Below, in pieces: positions 33,951-42,025 of a stretch of DNA of 51,212 bases. The translations under genes and the position numbers were made by a program. Source of the stretch: Myxococcaceae bacterium (lineage in GTDB: Bacteria > Myxococcota > Myxococcia > Myxococcales > Myxococcaceae); contig JADGHL010000023.1 of NCBI GenBank assembly GCA_019686135.1, forward strand, positions 1 to 51,212, in the 5' to 3' direction. Each line of letters starts with the position of its first letter. Within the stretch, counting starts at the first letter, position 1. The notes under the pieces are model-generated. The model searched no databases. It was not told the origin of the DNA and worked only from the letters and a program-made list of their open reading frames with translations.

Positions 33951-35476
33951 CGTCCCGCAATAGGCTGATCCCGGTGGCGGCGATCCTGGCGGCGGCCGGA
34001 TCCGTGGCGTGCGCGCTCGCGGTGGTGCGGGGAAGCGACGCGCTCCGGGAGCGGCCGCCCGCGCACGTGGCCCTGTTCGTCACCGCGGATCTGCGCGGGT
34101 ACCTCGCGCCGTGCGGGTGCAGCGAGAACATGCGCGGAGGCATCGCCCGCGCGGCGGAACAGATCGCCCTCGCCCGGCGGGACGGCCTGCCCACCCTGTA
34201 CGCCGACTCGGGCGATTCGCTCTTCCACGCGGCCACCGTCCCGCCCGAAGCCGTCCCGCAGGAGGAGCGCAAGGCGAAGGCGATCGCCGAAGCGATGAAG
34301 CAGATGGGCCTCGTCGCGCGGACGAGCGGCGAACGCGACGACGCGCGCGGCGCCGCCTTCCGCGAAGGACTCGGGCTGCCCGGCCTGGCGCCGGGCGAGG
34401 CGAAGGTGGTGGAGGCCAATGGCCGCGCCATCGGGTTCGCCGCCGGCAACGACGCGGACACGCTGCGCCAGGCGGCCCGGGTCGCGCGGAAGGACGGCGC
34501 CGAATTCGTGGTCGGCCTGTTCCATGGCACCGCGAGGGCCGCGCAGCAGGCGGCGCAGACGTCCGAACCTCCACTCGGCGCGGACGCGATCGTCGTCTCC
34601 CACGCAGAGAGCGATCTCGACGGGGAGACCAACAAGCTGCTGCGCGGGTCGATCCCGGTGATGCAGCCGCAGAACAAAGGCCGCTCGCTGTTGCGGATCG
34701 ACGTCTGGTTCGGCCCGCGGGCCGGCCCGTTCGAGCTGCTCGCCACCCAGCAGGACGCGCAACGGCAACTGGACGCGCTGGACGAGCGCATCGCGCTGCT
34801 CGACAAGCAGATCAACCTGCCCGGGCTGGACGAGCCCGCAAAGCAGCTCCGCCGGCAGAAGCTGGCCGAACTCACCCGGCGCCGCGAGACCCTGGCCACG
34901 CAGCGCGCGCCGAGCGGGGAAGGCAGAAACGCGTTGAGCGTGCGCTTCATCCCCCTGGAGGCCAGCCTCCCCGCCGATCGCGGCGTGGAAGCGGTGCTCC
35001 AGCGCTACGACAAGGACGTGGGCCTGCTGAACCTCGCGTGGGCGAAGGCGCACGGCCACGATTGTCCCGCGCCCGAGGCGAACCAGGCCGCCTTCGTGGG
35101 AAACGCGCGCTGCCGGGACTGCCACGAGGAGGCGTTTCCGATCTGGGAAGCCTCGAAGCACGCGCACGCGTACGCCACGCTGGAGGACAAGTCGAAGCAG
35201 TACCACCTCGACTGCATCGCCTGTCACGTCACCGGCTGGCAACGGCCGGGGGGCGTGTGCCGCATCGACAAGGTGGACGAGCGCAAGGGCGTCGGCTGCG
35301 AGAGCTGCCACGGCCCGGGATCGCTCCACGCCGAAGATCCGTCCGACGACAACATCTCAAAGGGCAACACCCCACAGACCTGCACGGGCTGCCACGATCC
35401 GGAGAACTCGCCGCACTTCGACTTCGACGCGTACGTGCGCCTCATCACCGGCCCCGGACACGGAAACAGCAGGTAG
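33947..35476 (+). CDS. Four-haem cytochrome c554-type protein with degenerate 5'-nucleotidase-like N-terminus
   Basis: A 509-aa exported protein starting at GTG 33947. N-terminal hydrophobic signal (LIPVAAILAAAGSVACALAV; no good lipobox). Residues about 40-330 resemble the metallophosphoesterase/UshA-like fold found in such cytochromes (VALFVTADLRGYLAPCGCSENMRGG, ADSGDSLF), but the usual metal-binding GNH(E/D) and downstream His motifs are missing. A charged coiled-coil-like segment follows (QRQLDALDERIALLDKQ). Four CXXCH haem sites stand at residues 389-393, 423-427, 451-455 and 479-483 in a cytochrome c554-like C-terminal part. The role is probably electron transfer in the periplasm. It is coupled to the receiver gene. 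Confidence 0.88.
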   Translation: MTSRNRLIPVAAILAAAGSVACALAVVRGSDALRERPPAHVALFVTADLRGYLAPCGCSENMRGGIARAAEQIALARRDGLPTLYADSGDSLFHAATVPPEAVPQEERKAKAIAEAMKQMGLVARTSGERDDARGAAFREGLGLPGLAPGEAKVVEANGRAIGFAAGNDADTLRQAARVARKDGAEFVVGLFHGTARAAQQAAQTSEPPLGADAIVVSHAESDLDGETNKLLRGSIPVMQPQNKGRSLLRIDVWFGPRAGPFELLATQQDAQRQLDALDERIALLDKQINLPGLDEPAKQLRRQKLAELTRRRETLATQRAPSGEGRNALSVRFIPLEASLPADRGVEAVLQRYDKDVGLLNLAWAKAHGHDCPAPEANQAAFVGNARCRDCHEEAFPIWEASKHAHAYATLEDKSKQYHLDCIACHVTGWQRPGGVCRIDKVDERKGVGCESCHGPGSLHAEDPSDDNISKGNTPQTCTGCHDPENSPHFDFDAYVRLITGPGHGNSR

Positions 35477-35529
35477 TGGCTGGTGAGTGGTGAGTGGACG
35501 AGGCCGGCATGATTTCGCTGGACGGTTGT

Positions 35530-35559
35530 TTGACCGGATCGGAAACCCGCTCGTACATT
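35530..35559 (+). promoter_or_regulatory. Candidate sigma-70-type promoter for the lytic transglycosylase gene
   Basis: TTGACC (35530-35535) and TACATT (35554-35559) are 18 bases apart, and the -10 box ends 16 bases before ATG 35576. This leaves a very short leader. The 99-bp gap is AT-rich compared with its surroundings. Seen by eye only. Confidence 0.4.
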
Positions 35560-35575
35560 CCGAACGACTTTCCGA

Positions 35576-37459
35576 ATGCTCCTCGCCACGCTGAGTCTGC
35601 TGGTGCCGCTCGCGGCGACACCTGCGGCGGATCTGCCGATGCCGCCTCCGCCGCCCGGGATGAAGCTCATCGAGCGCACCGACGATGCGCTGCCCATGCC
35701 GCCTCCTCCGGCAGGGATGCACCCCCTGTCGAAGGACGATGTGGCCGCGCTCGCAGGCTTCGCCGAAGACGAGGCCCCCGAAGCGTCCGAGGAGATCGAC
35801 GAGGCCTCTGCCGATCTCGAGGCGCTCCGCGCCGTGGAGGAGTACGCGTTCGATCCCTCCGCCGGACAGAACGCGCTCTACCTCCAGAGCGCACAGGAGC
35901 TGGGCCCTGCCCACCCGTTGCGCCTGCGGCTGGAGGACGTGCTCAACGACACCGATCTGCGCGAGGACGCCCCCAACGAGATCGCTCAGGTCACCGACCT
36001 GCTCGCCTTCGACGTCCGCCAGGTCCAGGACCGCTACGACATCCCGGTGGAGATGCAGCCTTTGGTTGCGGACTACATCCGCTTCTTCCAGGGGCCCGGC
36101 CGGCGCTGGTTCCGCAAGTGGATGTCCCGCTCCACCCGCTACATCCCGGTGATGCAGCCCATCCTGGAAGAGGCCGGCGTCCCCAGGGACACCGTGTACC
36201 TGGCGATGATCGAGAGCGGGTTCTCCGCGCAGGCGTATTCGTGGGCGCGCGCCGCCGGGCCGTGGCAGTTCATCGCCGGCACCGGACGCGAGTTCGGGCT
36301 GAAGGAGAACTTCTGGGTCGACGAGCGCCGCGATCCGATCAAGTCCACCCGCGCCGCCGCCCGCTACCTCAAGCAGCTCTACGACCAATTAGGGCACTGG
36401 CACCTGGCGTGGGCCGGCTACAACACCGGCGCGGCCCGGGTGAAGCGCCTGTGCGAACGCCGGCACACGCGCAGCTTCTGGGAGATCTCCGAGGGCCGGG
36501 GCCTCGCCAAAGAGACCCGCCACTACGTCCCCAAGCTGATCGCCGCCGCGCTCATCGCCAAGAACCCGGCCGCGTTCGGCTTCCGCGACGAGGAGTTCGA
36601 TTTCCAGCCGCCGCTCGAGTTCGACGTGGTGCCCATCCCGGATCTCACCGATCTGTCGGTCATCGCCCGCGCCGCCGGCGTGTCCGAACAGGAGATCCGC
36701 GAGCTCAACCCCGAGCTCAAGCGCTGGTGCACGCCGCCCGCGACGGAGGACAAGCCCTACCTGCTCCGGCTCCCCAAAGGCACTGCGGACCGCTTCGCCG
36801 CCAACTTCGAGAAGATCCCGAAGCATGAGCGGATGCACTACGTGGAGCATCACGTGAAGCGCGGCGACACGCTCTCGGCGATCGCCCGCCGCTACGGTTC
36901 GGAGGTCGAACCGATCATGCGGTTCAACAAGCTGCGATCGGCGCGCGCGCTGCAGATCAACCAGACGTTGATCATCCCGGTGCCACAGAGCCACGCCCGC
37001 ACCGCCCGCAGAGAGCCGTCGGCCACCCCGCCCAGCGCCGCGCCCCGCTCCAGGCCGCCGCTCAAGTCCGAGGTGATCGCCGGCAAGACGCGCATCACCT
37101 ACGGCGTGCAGAGCGGCGACACGCTGTGGGGCATCTGCCAGCGCTTCAACTGCTCGGTCGACAACCTCCGGAAGTGGAACCACCTGCCCCGCAGGGGCCG
37201 TCGGCTCCAGCCGGGCACGGTGCTGGCGATCTGGACCGACCGCGACGTCCACGCGTCGGGGCCGGCCCACACTTCCGCCCCCGCTCGCGCCGACAGCGCC
37301 GCCGCCACCGCCAGCGTGCACGCCCTGGCGCCCGGCGAGACGCTCTGGTCGGTCTCCCGGAAATACGGCGTGTCGGTGGACGACCTGAAGAAGTGGAACG
37401 GGATCTCCGACCACCGCGCCCTGCGCGTGGGGCAGCGTCTGCGCGTCGTGGCGCAGTGA
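35576..37459 (+). CDS. mltD: Membrane-bound lytic murein transglycosylase D-like, with three LysM domains
   Basis: A 627-aa exported protein. After the signal peptide come two Pro-rich repeats (LPMPPPPPGM and LPMPPPPAGM, residues about 20-50) and an acidic helical stretch. The SLT catalytic domain spans about 170-320: catalytic Glu213 in MIESGFSAQAYS, AAGPWQFIAGTGREFGL, and WHLAWAGYNTGAARV. Three LysM domains follow at about 422-466, 504-545 and 580-627, with GDTLSAIARRYG, GDTLWGICQRFN and GETLWSVSRKYG. It cleaves peptidoglycan glycan strands non-hydrolytically to 1,6-anhydro products. No lipobox is seen, unlike E. coli MltD, so it may be periplasmic or anchored through its signal. Confidence 0.93.
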   Translation: MLLATLSLLVPLAATPAADLPMPPPPPGMKLIERTDDALPMPPPPAGMHPLSKDDVAALAGFAEDEAPEASEEIDEASADLEALRAVEEYAFDPSAGQNALYLQSAQELGPAHPLRLRLEDVLNDTDLREDAPNEIAQVTDLLAFDVRQVQDRYDIPVEMQPLVADYIRFFQGPGRRWFRKWMSRSTRYIPVMQPILEEAGVPRDTVYLAMIESGFSAQAYSWARAAGPWQFIAGTGREFGLKENFWVDERRDPIKSTRAAARYLKQLYDQLGHWHLAWAGYNTGAARVKRLCERRHTRSFWEISEGRGLAKETRHYVPKLIAAALIAKNPAAFGFRDEEFDFQPPLEFDVVPIPDLTDLSVIARAAGVSEQEIRELNPELKRWCTPPATEDKPYLLRLPKGTADRFAANFEKIPKHERMHYVEHHVKRGDTLSAIARRYGSEVEPIMRFNKLRSARALQINQTLIIPVPQSHARTARREPSATPPSAAPRSRPPLKSEVIAGKTRITYGVQSGDTLWGICQRFNCSVDNLRKWNHLPRRGRRLQPGTVLAIWTDRDVHASGPAHTSAPARADSAAATASVHALAPGETLWSVSRKYGVSVDDLKKWNGISDHRALRVGQRLRVVAQ

Positions 37460-37542
37460 TGGTCCCGGCGGCCGTTCGTGCGGATTGATCCGTTTTCGCG
37501 GGTGCGGGACCGTATGCGTGAGGCCGGGTCCGGGAGGAACGC

Positions 37543-38184
37543 ATGACGCGCCTTCGCACCTACATCACCGTGGCGGCAGCCTTCGGGCTGATTTCCGCGT
37601 GCGGCAAGCCGCTGGAGACCAAAGAGGAGTTCGAGGCTGCGGCCGCCAACGCCGCGGTCCCCACCACCGCCGCGCGGACCACGGGCGCGCTGATGCACCT
37701 GTACGCCTCGAACATCGAGATGCCCGAGCAGCTCCCCCAGCCGTTCATCACCGTGCGGGGCGTGGAGGGGGGCGAGGCGACGTTGAGCGTCAACCCGGTG
37801 GGGCTGGTGGTCGGCCTTGCGGGCCGGGGCGTCCTCTTCGACGTGGAGTACGACGGCTACTCGGTGGACGGGGTGAACTACCTGGACGGCAAGGTCTCGG
37901 TGCTCGCCAACTTCGAGTACACCGCGGAAGAGGGTGAAGATCCCAACCTCGACTTCCAGGTCGCCTTCGTCGGCAGGTTGGAGCTCGGCGGCGCCATCCG
38001 CGACGAGGCGCGCGTGAACCTGACGCTCAAGTCCAACCTCGACGAGCTGATGACGCGCGACCACACCACCCGGCTGAGGATCAACGGCAAGGTCACCGCC
38101 TCGCAGGTGGAGTTCGAGTACGCGGACGAGGACGTGGAGATCGACTGGGCGGCGCAGGCCGCGTCCGCACGCGATGGCTCGTGA
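37543..38184 (+). CDS. Lipoprotein of unknown function
   Basis: A 213-aa protein with a strong ribosome-binding site (GGGAGG) before ATG 37543 and a good lipobox (GLISAC, Cys about residue 20). The mature part is beta-rich and acidic (VRGVEGGEATLSVNPVG, VLFDVEYDGYSVDGVNYLDG, FQVAFVGRLELGG) and contains no Cys. No family is recognised. It follows mltD by 83 bp and precedes the MscS channel gene by 45 bp on the same strand. The sequence suggests an outer- or inner-membrane-attached beta-sandwich protein. Confidence 0.82.
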   Translation: MTRLRTYITVAAAFGLISACGKPLETKEEFEAAAANAAVPTTAARTTGALMHLYASNIEMPEQLPQPFITVRGVEGGEATLSVNPVGLVVGLAGRGVLFDVEYDGYSVDGVNYLDGKVSVLANFEYTAEEGEDPNLDFQVAFVGRLELGGAIRDEARVNLTLKSNLDELMTRDHTTRLRINGKVTASQVEFEYADEDVEIDWAAQAASARDGS

Positions 38185-38229
38185 CGTCCATCATTGCGCA
38201 AGCGTCTTGACCGCCCTATCGGAAGGGGC

Positions 38230-39390
38230 ATGGACGCGACCTCTCCTTCCTCCGAGCTGCCGCCGTTCCTCGCCCGATTCCTCCCCTCCTTCCTCGTCGA
38301 CCGCAGCCTCTTCGGCATCGAAGCCTGGCAGTGGCTGGCGCTGGTGCTGGTCATCGTCGTGGCGATCGCGCTCGGCGTGCTCGTCGAGCGCGGGCTTCTG
38401 GGCGTGTTCGGCCGCGCGGCGCGCCTGACGAAGGTCACCTGGGACGACAAGGTCGTCGGCGCGGCGCACCGGACGCTGAGATTCGTGGCCTTAGCCGCGC
38501 TGCTCGGCGCCGGTACGAGGTGGATCCTTCTGCCCCACGGCGCCCAGCACCTCGCGGACATCGCCTGCACCTGGTTGGTGATCTACGGCGTGGCGCGCTT
38601 TCTCTTGCGCCTGTACGCCATCGTGGGCGACTCGGTCGTGCAGGCGGCTACCGACAACGGCGCGCCGCCGCCCCGGCTCCGCGGCCTGCGCACGCAGGTC
38701 ACCGTGTTGAGGCGCGTGGCCGAGGTCGCCACCGTGGTGGTCGCCTTCGCGCTGGCGCTGATCCAGTTCGATCTCGTGCGCAGCGTGGGCGTCTCGCTGT
38801 TGGCCTCCGCAGGCATCGCGGGCCTCGTGATCGGCCTCGCTGCGCAGAAGACGCTCTCCAACCTCCTGGCGGGGATCCAGATCTCCATCACCCAGCCGGT
38901 GCGGATCGGCGACGTGGTGGTCATCGAGAACGAGTGGGGGTGGATCGAGGAGATCACCCTCTCCTACGTCGTCGTGAAGGTCTGGGATCTGCGGCGGCTC
39001 GTGATCCCCATCAACCAGCTTTTGGAGAAGCCGTTCCAGAACTGGTCACGCCTGGGCACGGAACTCCTGGGCACGGTGGAGGTCCGCGCGGACTACACGG
39101 TGGACGTGGAGGCGGTGCGCGCGGAGCTCAGGCGCATCCTCGAGAACGAAGGCCAATCGCTGTGGGACGGGCGCGCGCAGGGCGTGCAGATGACGGACGC
39201 CGGCGACCGCGTGGTGGTGGTCCGCGCCCTGGTCAGCGCGGCGGACTCGGGCAAGCTGTGGGACCTTCGCTGCCTCGTCCGGGAGAAACTGGTGGCCTTT
39301 CTGGCGCGGAACCCCCGGTGGCTGCCGGTCAACCGGAACCAGACCCGGGTGCAGGAAACGGACGAGGTCAAAGGCTTCGTGCCGCCGTGA
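38230..39390 (+). CDS. MscS-family mechanosensitive ion channel
   Basis: A 386-aa membrane protein, taken from ATG 38230; a TTG 12 codons upstream is less likely. Helices run at about residues 35-55, 85-125 and the pore region near 185-215. The third helix carries the MscS pattern VSLLASAGIAGLVIGLAAQKTLSNLLAG, followed by the beta domain start IQISITQPVRIGDVVVIENEWGWIEEITL. It opens under membrane tension to release solutes in osmotic downshift. It is convergent with menB (stops 4 bp apart, no hairpin seen). Confidence 0.93.
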   Translation: MDATSPSSELPPFLARFLPSFLVDRSLFGIEAWQWLALVLVIVVAIALGVLVERGLLGVFGRAARLTKVTWDDKVVGAAHRTLRFVALAALLGAGTRWILLPHGAQHLADIACTWLVIYGVARFLLRLYAIVGDSVVQAATDNGAPPPRLRGLRTQVTVLRRVAEVATVVVAFALALIQFDLVRSVGVSLLASAGIAGLVIGLAAQKTLSNLLAGIQISITQPVRIGDVVVIENEWGWIEEITLSYVVVKVWDLRRLVIPINQLLEKPFQNWSRLGTELLGTVEVRADYTVDVEAVRAELRRILENEGQSLWDGRAQGVQMTDAGDRVVVVRALVSAADSGKLWDLRCLVREKLVAFLARNPRWLPVNRNQTRVQETDEVKGFVPP

Positions 39391-39394
39391 GCCT

Positions 39395-40300
39395 TCAGTA
39401 GTGCCACGGGAACTTCGACCAGTCCGGCCGGCGCTTCTGCAGAAACGCGTCGCGCCCCTCCACCGCCTCGTCCGTGCCGTACGCCAGCCGCGTGGCCTCG
39501 CCGGCGAAGAGCTGTTGCCCCACCAGCCCGTCGTCGATGGCGTTGAAGGCGTACTTGAGCATCCGCTGCGCCGTCGGGCTCTTGCCGCAGATCTCCTTCG
39601 CCCACTGCAGCGCCTGATGCTCGAGCTCGGCGTGCGGATAGACGGCGTTCACCATCCCCATCCGGTACGCGTCCTCCGCGGAGTACTCGCGGCCGAGGAA
39701 GAAGATCTCCCGCGCGAACTTCTGGCCCACTTGCCGCGCCAGGTACGCGGAGCCGAAGCCACCGTCGAAGCTGGCCACGTCCGCGTCTGTCTGCTTGAAG
39801 CGCGCGTGCTCGCGGCTGGCGATGGTCAGATCTGCCACCACGTGCAGGCTGTGGCCTCCGCCGGCGGCCCAGCCCGGCACGACGCACAGCACCACCTTGG
39901 GCATGAAGCGGATGAGGCGCTGCACCTCGAGGATGTGCAGCCGCCCGGTGCGCGCGGGGTCGATCGTCTCCGCGGTCTCGCCTTCGGCGTAGCGGTAGCC
40001 GTCCCGGCCGCGGATCCGCTGATCGCCGCCGGAACAGAACGCCCAGCCGCCGTCCTTCGGCGAGGGGCCGTTGCCGGTGAGGATGACGCAGCCGATGTCC
40101 GGGCTCATCCGCGCGTGGTCCAGCGCGCGGTAGAGCTCGTCCACCGTCTTCGGGCGAAAGGCGTTGCGCACGTCGGGGCGGTTGAAGGCCACCCGCACCG
40201 CGCCCACCTCTCTGGCGCGGTGGTAGGTGATGTCGCTGAACGAGAAGCCGGGCACCTCTTCCCAGGCAGCCGGGTCGAAGATCTCGGAGACCTTGTCCAT
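39395..40300 (-). CDS. menB: 1,4-dihydroxy-2-naphthoyl-CoA synthase
   Basis: A 301-aa crotonase-fold enzyme of the menaquinone pathway that closes the ring of o-succinylbenzoyl-CoA. MenB-specific elements are intact: FNRPDVRNAFRPKTVDEL, FCSGGDQRIRG (with Tyr/Asp-rich loop GYRYAEG), VVPGWAAGGGHSLHVVADLTIAS and TDADVASFDGGFGSAYLAR. The C-terminus has RRPDWSKFPWHY, typical of the family. It indicates menaquinone-based respiration. No other men genes are nearby; it is convergent with mscS and 60 bp from the next minus-strand gene. Confidence 0.97.
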   Translation of the reverse strand: MDKVSEIFDPAAWEEVPGFSFSDITYHRAREVGAVRVAFNRPDVRNAFRPKTVDELYRALDHARMSPDIGCVILTGNGPSPKDGGWAFCSGGDQRIRGRDGYRYAEGETAETIDPARTGRLHILEVQRLIRFMPKVVLCVVPGWAAGGGHSLHVVADLTIASREHARFKQTDADVASFDGGFGSAYLARQVGQKFAREIFFLGREYSAEDAYRMGMVNAVYPHAELEHQALQWAKEICGKSPTAQRMLKYAFNAIDDGLVGQQLFAGEATRLAYGTDEAVEGRDAFLQKRRPDWSKFPWHY

Positions 40301-40360
40301 GGGCGGCCTTCTATGCCGCGCGGGACGGCCCGTCAGCCGCGGAGTGCGCGGACCTGCGCC

Positions 40361-41167
40361 CTACGGATTCGCGGCGTCCGCGCCGGCGTACACCCGGGCG
40401 GGCGGCGAGGGCGGCCGGTCGATGTCCTGGGCGTTCAGCTTCTTCGCCGCCTCGAGGTAGCGCTCGAGCCTGAGCCGCTTGAGCTCGCGCTTCGAGGCGC
40501 CCAGCGGCTTTTGGAACTTCGTCTCCCCCGACGGCGACTCGATCACCTTTGCCCCGTCGCAGAAAAGGAACGTGGTGACGCCGTCCTCGCCGGTGAAGGC
40601 GTAGTAGAGCTCGGCGGCGCCCACCTTCGGCCGCGGCGAGCAGAGCGTCCCGGCGTCTGCCTTGCGGACCGGCTGCTGCACCCGCCACCGTTCCAGCCGC
40701 TCGCGGTAGGCGAGCCACTCGCGCAAGTCCTTCGCGCTCGCCACCCGCTGCCGCGCCTCGCTCACGTACTCCAGCCCGCTGCGCACCAGCCGGGGAAATC
40801 CGCGCGATTCGGCAAACGAGCAGCGCTTGAGCGCGTTGAGGTTCGCCTCGTGCACGTCCAACACCTTCGGCAGCACGTGGGCGCCCTCCTCCAGGAGCTC
40901 CAGCTTCGCTGGCGGCCAGTCGTCGTCCCGCGTGCCCTCGGTGTGCTCCAGCCAGTCCGCCAACAGCCCGTTCACCGAGACCAGCTCCTCCTCCAGCCAG
41001 CGCTGCTCGGCGTCGCAGAGGTTCCGGTGCGCGCCGACGAAGTCGCGGTAAGTGGCGCGCGCGCGGCCGACGACCACCGTCTCCGCGGCAAGGGGCCGCT
41101 CGGGGGTCGTCGCGCAGCCCGTCCCGAGGACGACGCACGCCGTTCCGAACCATCGAATCGCCCGCAT
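40361..41167 (-). CDS. Probable lipoprotein of unknown function
   Basis: A 268-aa protein from ATG 41167. Hydrophobic signal followed by Cys (VVLGTGC, residue about 18; the -3 position is Gly, so the lipobox is imperfect). The mature part is mainly helical, rich in Arg/Glu/Leu (ATYRDFVGAHRNLCDAEQRWLEEEL, REWLAYRERLERWRV), with two further Cys residues and a short beta section (ELYYAFTGEDGVTTFLFCDG). No known family is recognised. It lies 60 bp upstream of menB and 100 bp downstream of the Crp-like gene; no functional link is evident. Confidence 0.72.
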   Translation of the reverse strand: MRAIRWFGTACVVLGTGCATTPERPLAAETVVVGRARATYRDFVGAHRNLCDAEQRWLEEELVSVNGLLADWLEHTEGTRDDDWPPAKLELLEEGAHVLPKVLDVHEANLNALKRCSFAESRGFPRLVRSGLEYVSEARQRVASAKDLREWLAYRERLERWRVQQPVRKADAGTLCSPRPKVGAAELYYAFTGEDGVTTFLFCDGAKVIESPSGETKFQKPLGASKRELKRLRLERYLEAAKKLNAQDIDRPPSPPARVYAGADAANP

Positions 41168-41267
41168 CAAACCTGTGCCTCCTCGTGCCTTGTGCGGTGG
41201 CGCCAGACGCCGGCCCGACCGCCACGCGAGCGGCGGCGCCCGTCGGGCATCCGTCCATTGGTCGAGG

Positions 41268-42023
41268 CTAGGACCGCCGGCGCGGGCGCTCTTTGACGCC
41301 CATCAGAGGGTCGCCGCTTTGCAGCTGCCGGAGCGCGGGAAGGTTGCGGATCAGATAGCCGGCCGGCTGGGGAGTCACCCAGCCCTGACGGTGCCACTCG
41401 GCGATCTTCCGGCTGGTGGATTCCAGTGTGGTGGCAGCGAGCGCAGCGAGATCGCTCCGGCGCAGCTTGAGCGGAATCAGGACGCCGCCGTCGAACTCCT
41501 CGCCGGCCCGTTCGGCCAGCCGGACCAGGGCGCCCGCCACCCGCGCCTCCACCGAGGTGGCCGCGCGGTCCTCCACCGCCCGACTCAACCGGAGCACCTG
41601 CTGCGCGAGCTCCAGCGCCAGCGCCCGCGTGGCGCGCGCGTCCTTCTCCAGCGCCGAGTCGATCAACGCCACCGGCACGAGGAGCACCCGCGCCATGCGC
41701 AGGCTGACCGCATCCGAGCTGTAGGCGGATCCGAGCGTGAAGGCGATCTCCCCCAGCACCTCGCCGGGGAGCGCGATGTCCAGCATCACCTCGCGCTTGT
41801 CGCGCGAACGGCACAGCTTCAGCCGTCCCGCCAGCACCAGCCCCAGCGCCGTCGCCGGCTCGCCTTCGCGCCACAGCGGCTCCCCGGGTCCGAGCGAGCG
41901 CACCCGGGAGGATGCGGCGATCGTCCGAAGCACCTGCGGCCCCAGGCGCGAGAAGAGCGGCGCGTGCGTCAGCATCTCCCACACGTCCGGGGTTGCGGCA
42001 GGGCTGCGCGAACGGGCCGCCAA
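41268..42023 (-). CDS. Crp/Fnr-family transcriptional regulator
   Basis: A 251-aa protein. N-terminal cyclic-nucleotide-binding-like fold (about residues 25-140: FSRLGPQVLRTIAASSRVRSLGPGEPLW, LAGRLKLCRSRDKREVMLDIALPGEVLGEI). The C-terminal helix-turn-helix is SDLAALAATTLESTSRKIAEWHRQGWV. The Fnr-type Cys cluster is absent, so an Fe-S sensor is unlikely. The R-S cAMP-binding signature is not obvious, so the ligand is unknown. TTG at 42023, three bases after the stop of the AAA gene, is taken as start; ATG further in (about residue 17) is possible. It is closely linked to the AAA ATPase gene and may regulate the cluster. Confidence 0.88.
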   Translation of the reverse strand: MAARSRSPAATPDVWEMLTHAPLFSRLGPQVLRTIAASSRVRSLGPGEPLWREGEPATALGLVLAGRLKLCRSRDKREVMLDIALPGEVLGEIAFTLGSAYSSDAVSLRMARVLLVPVALIDSALEKDARATRALALELAQQVLRLSRAVEDRAATSVEARVAGALVRLAERAGEEFDGGVLIPLKLRRSDLAALAATTLESTSRKIAEWHRQGWVTPQPAGYLIRNLPALRQLQSGDPLMGVKERPRRRS

Positions 42024-42025
42024 CC

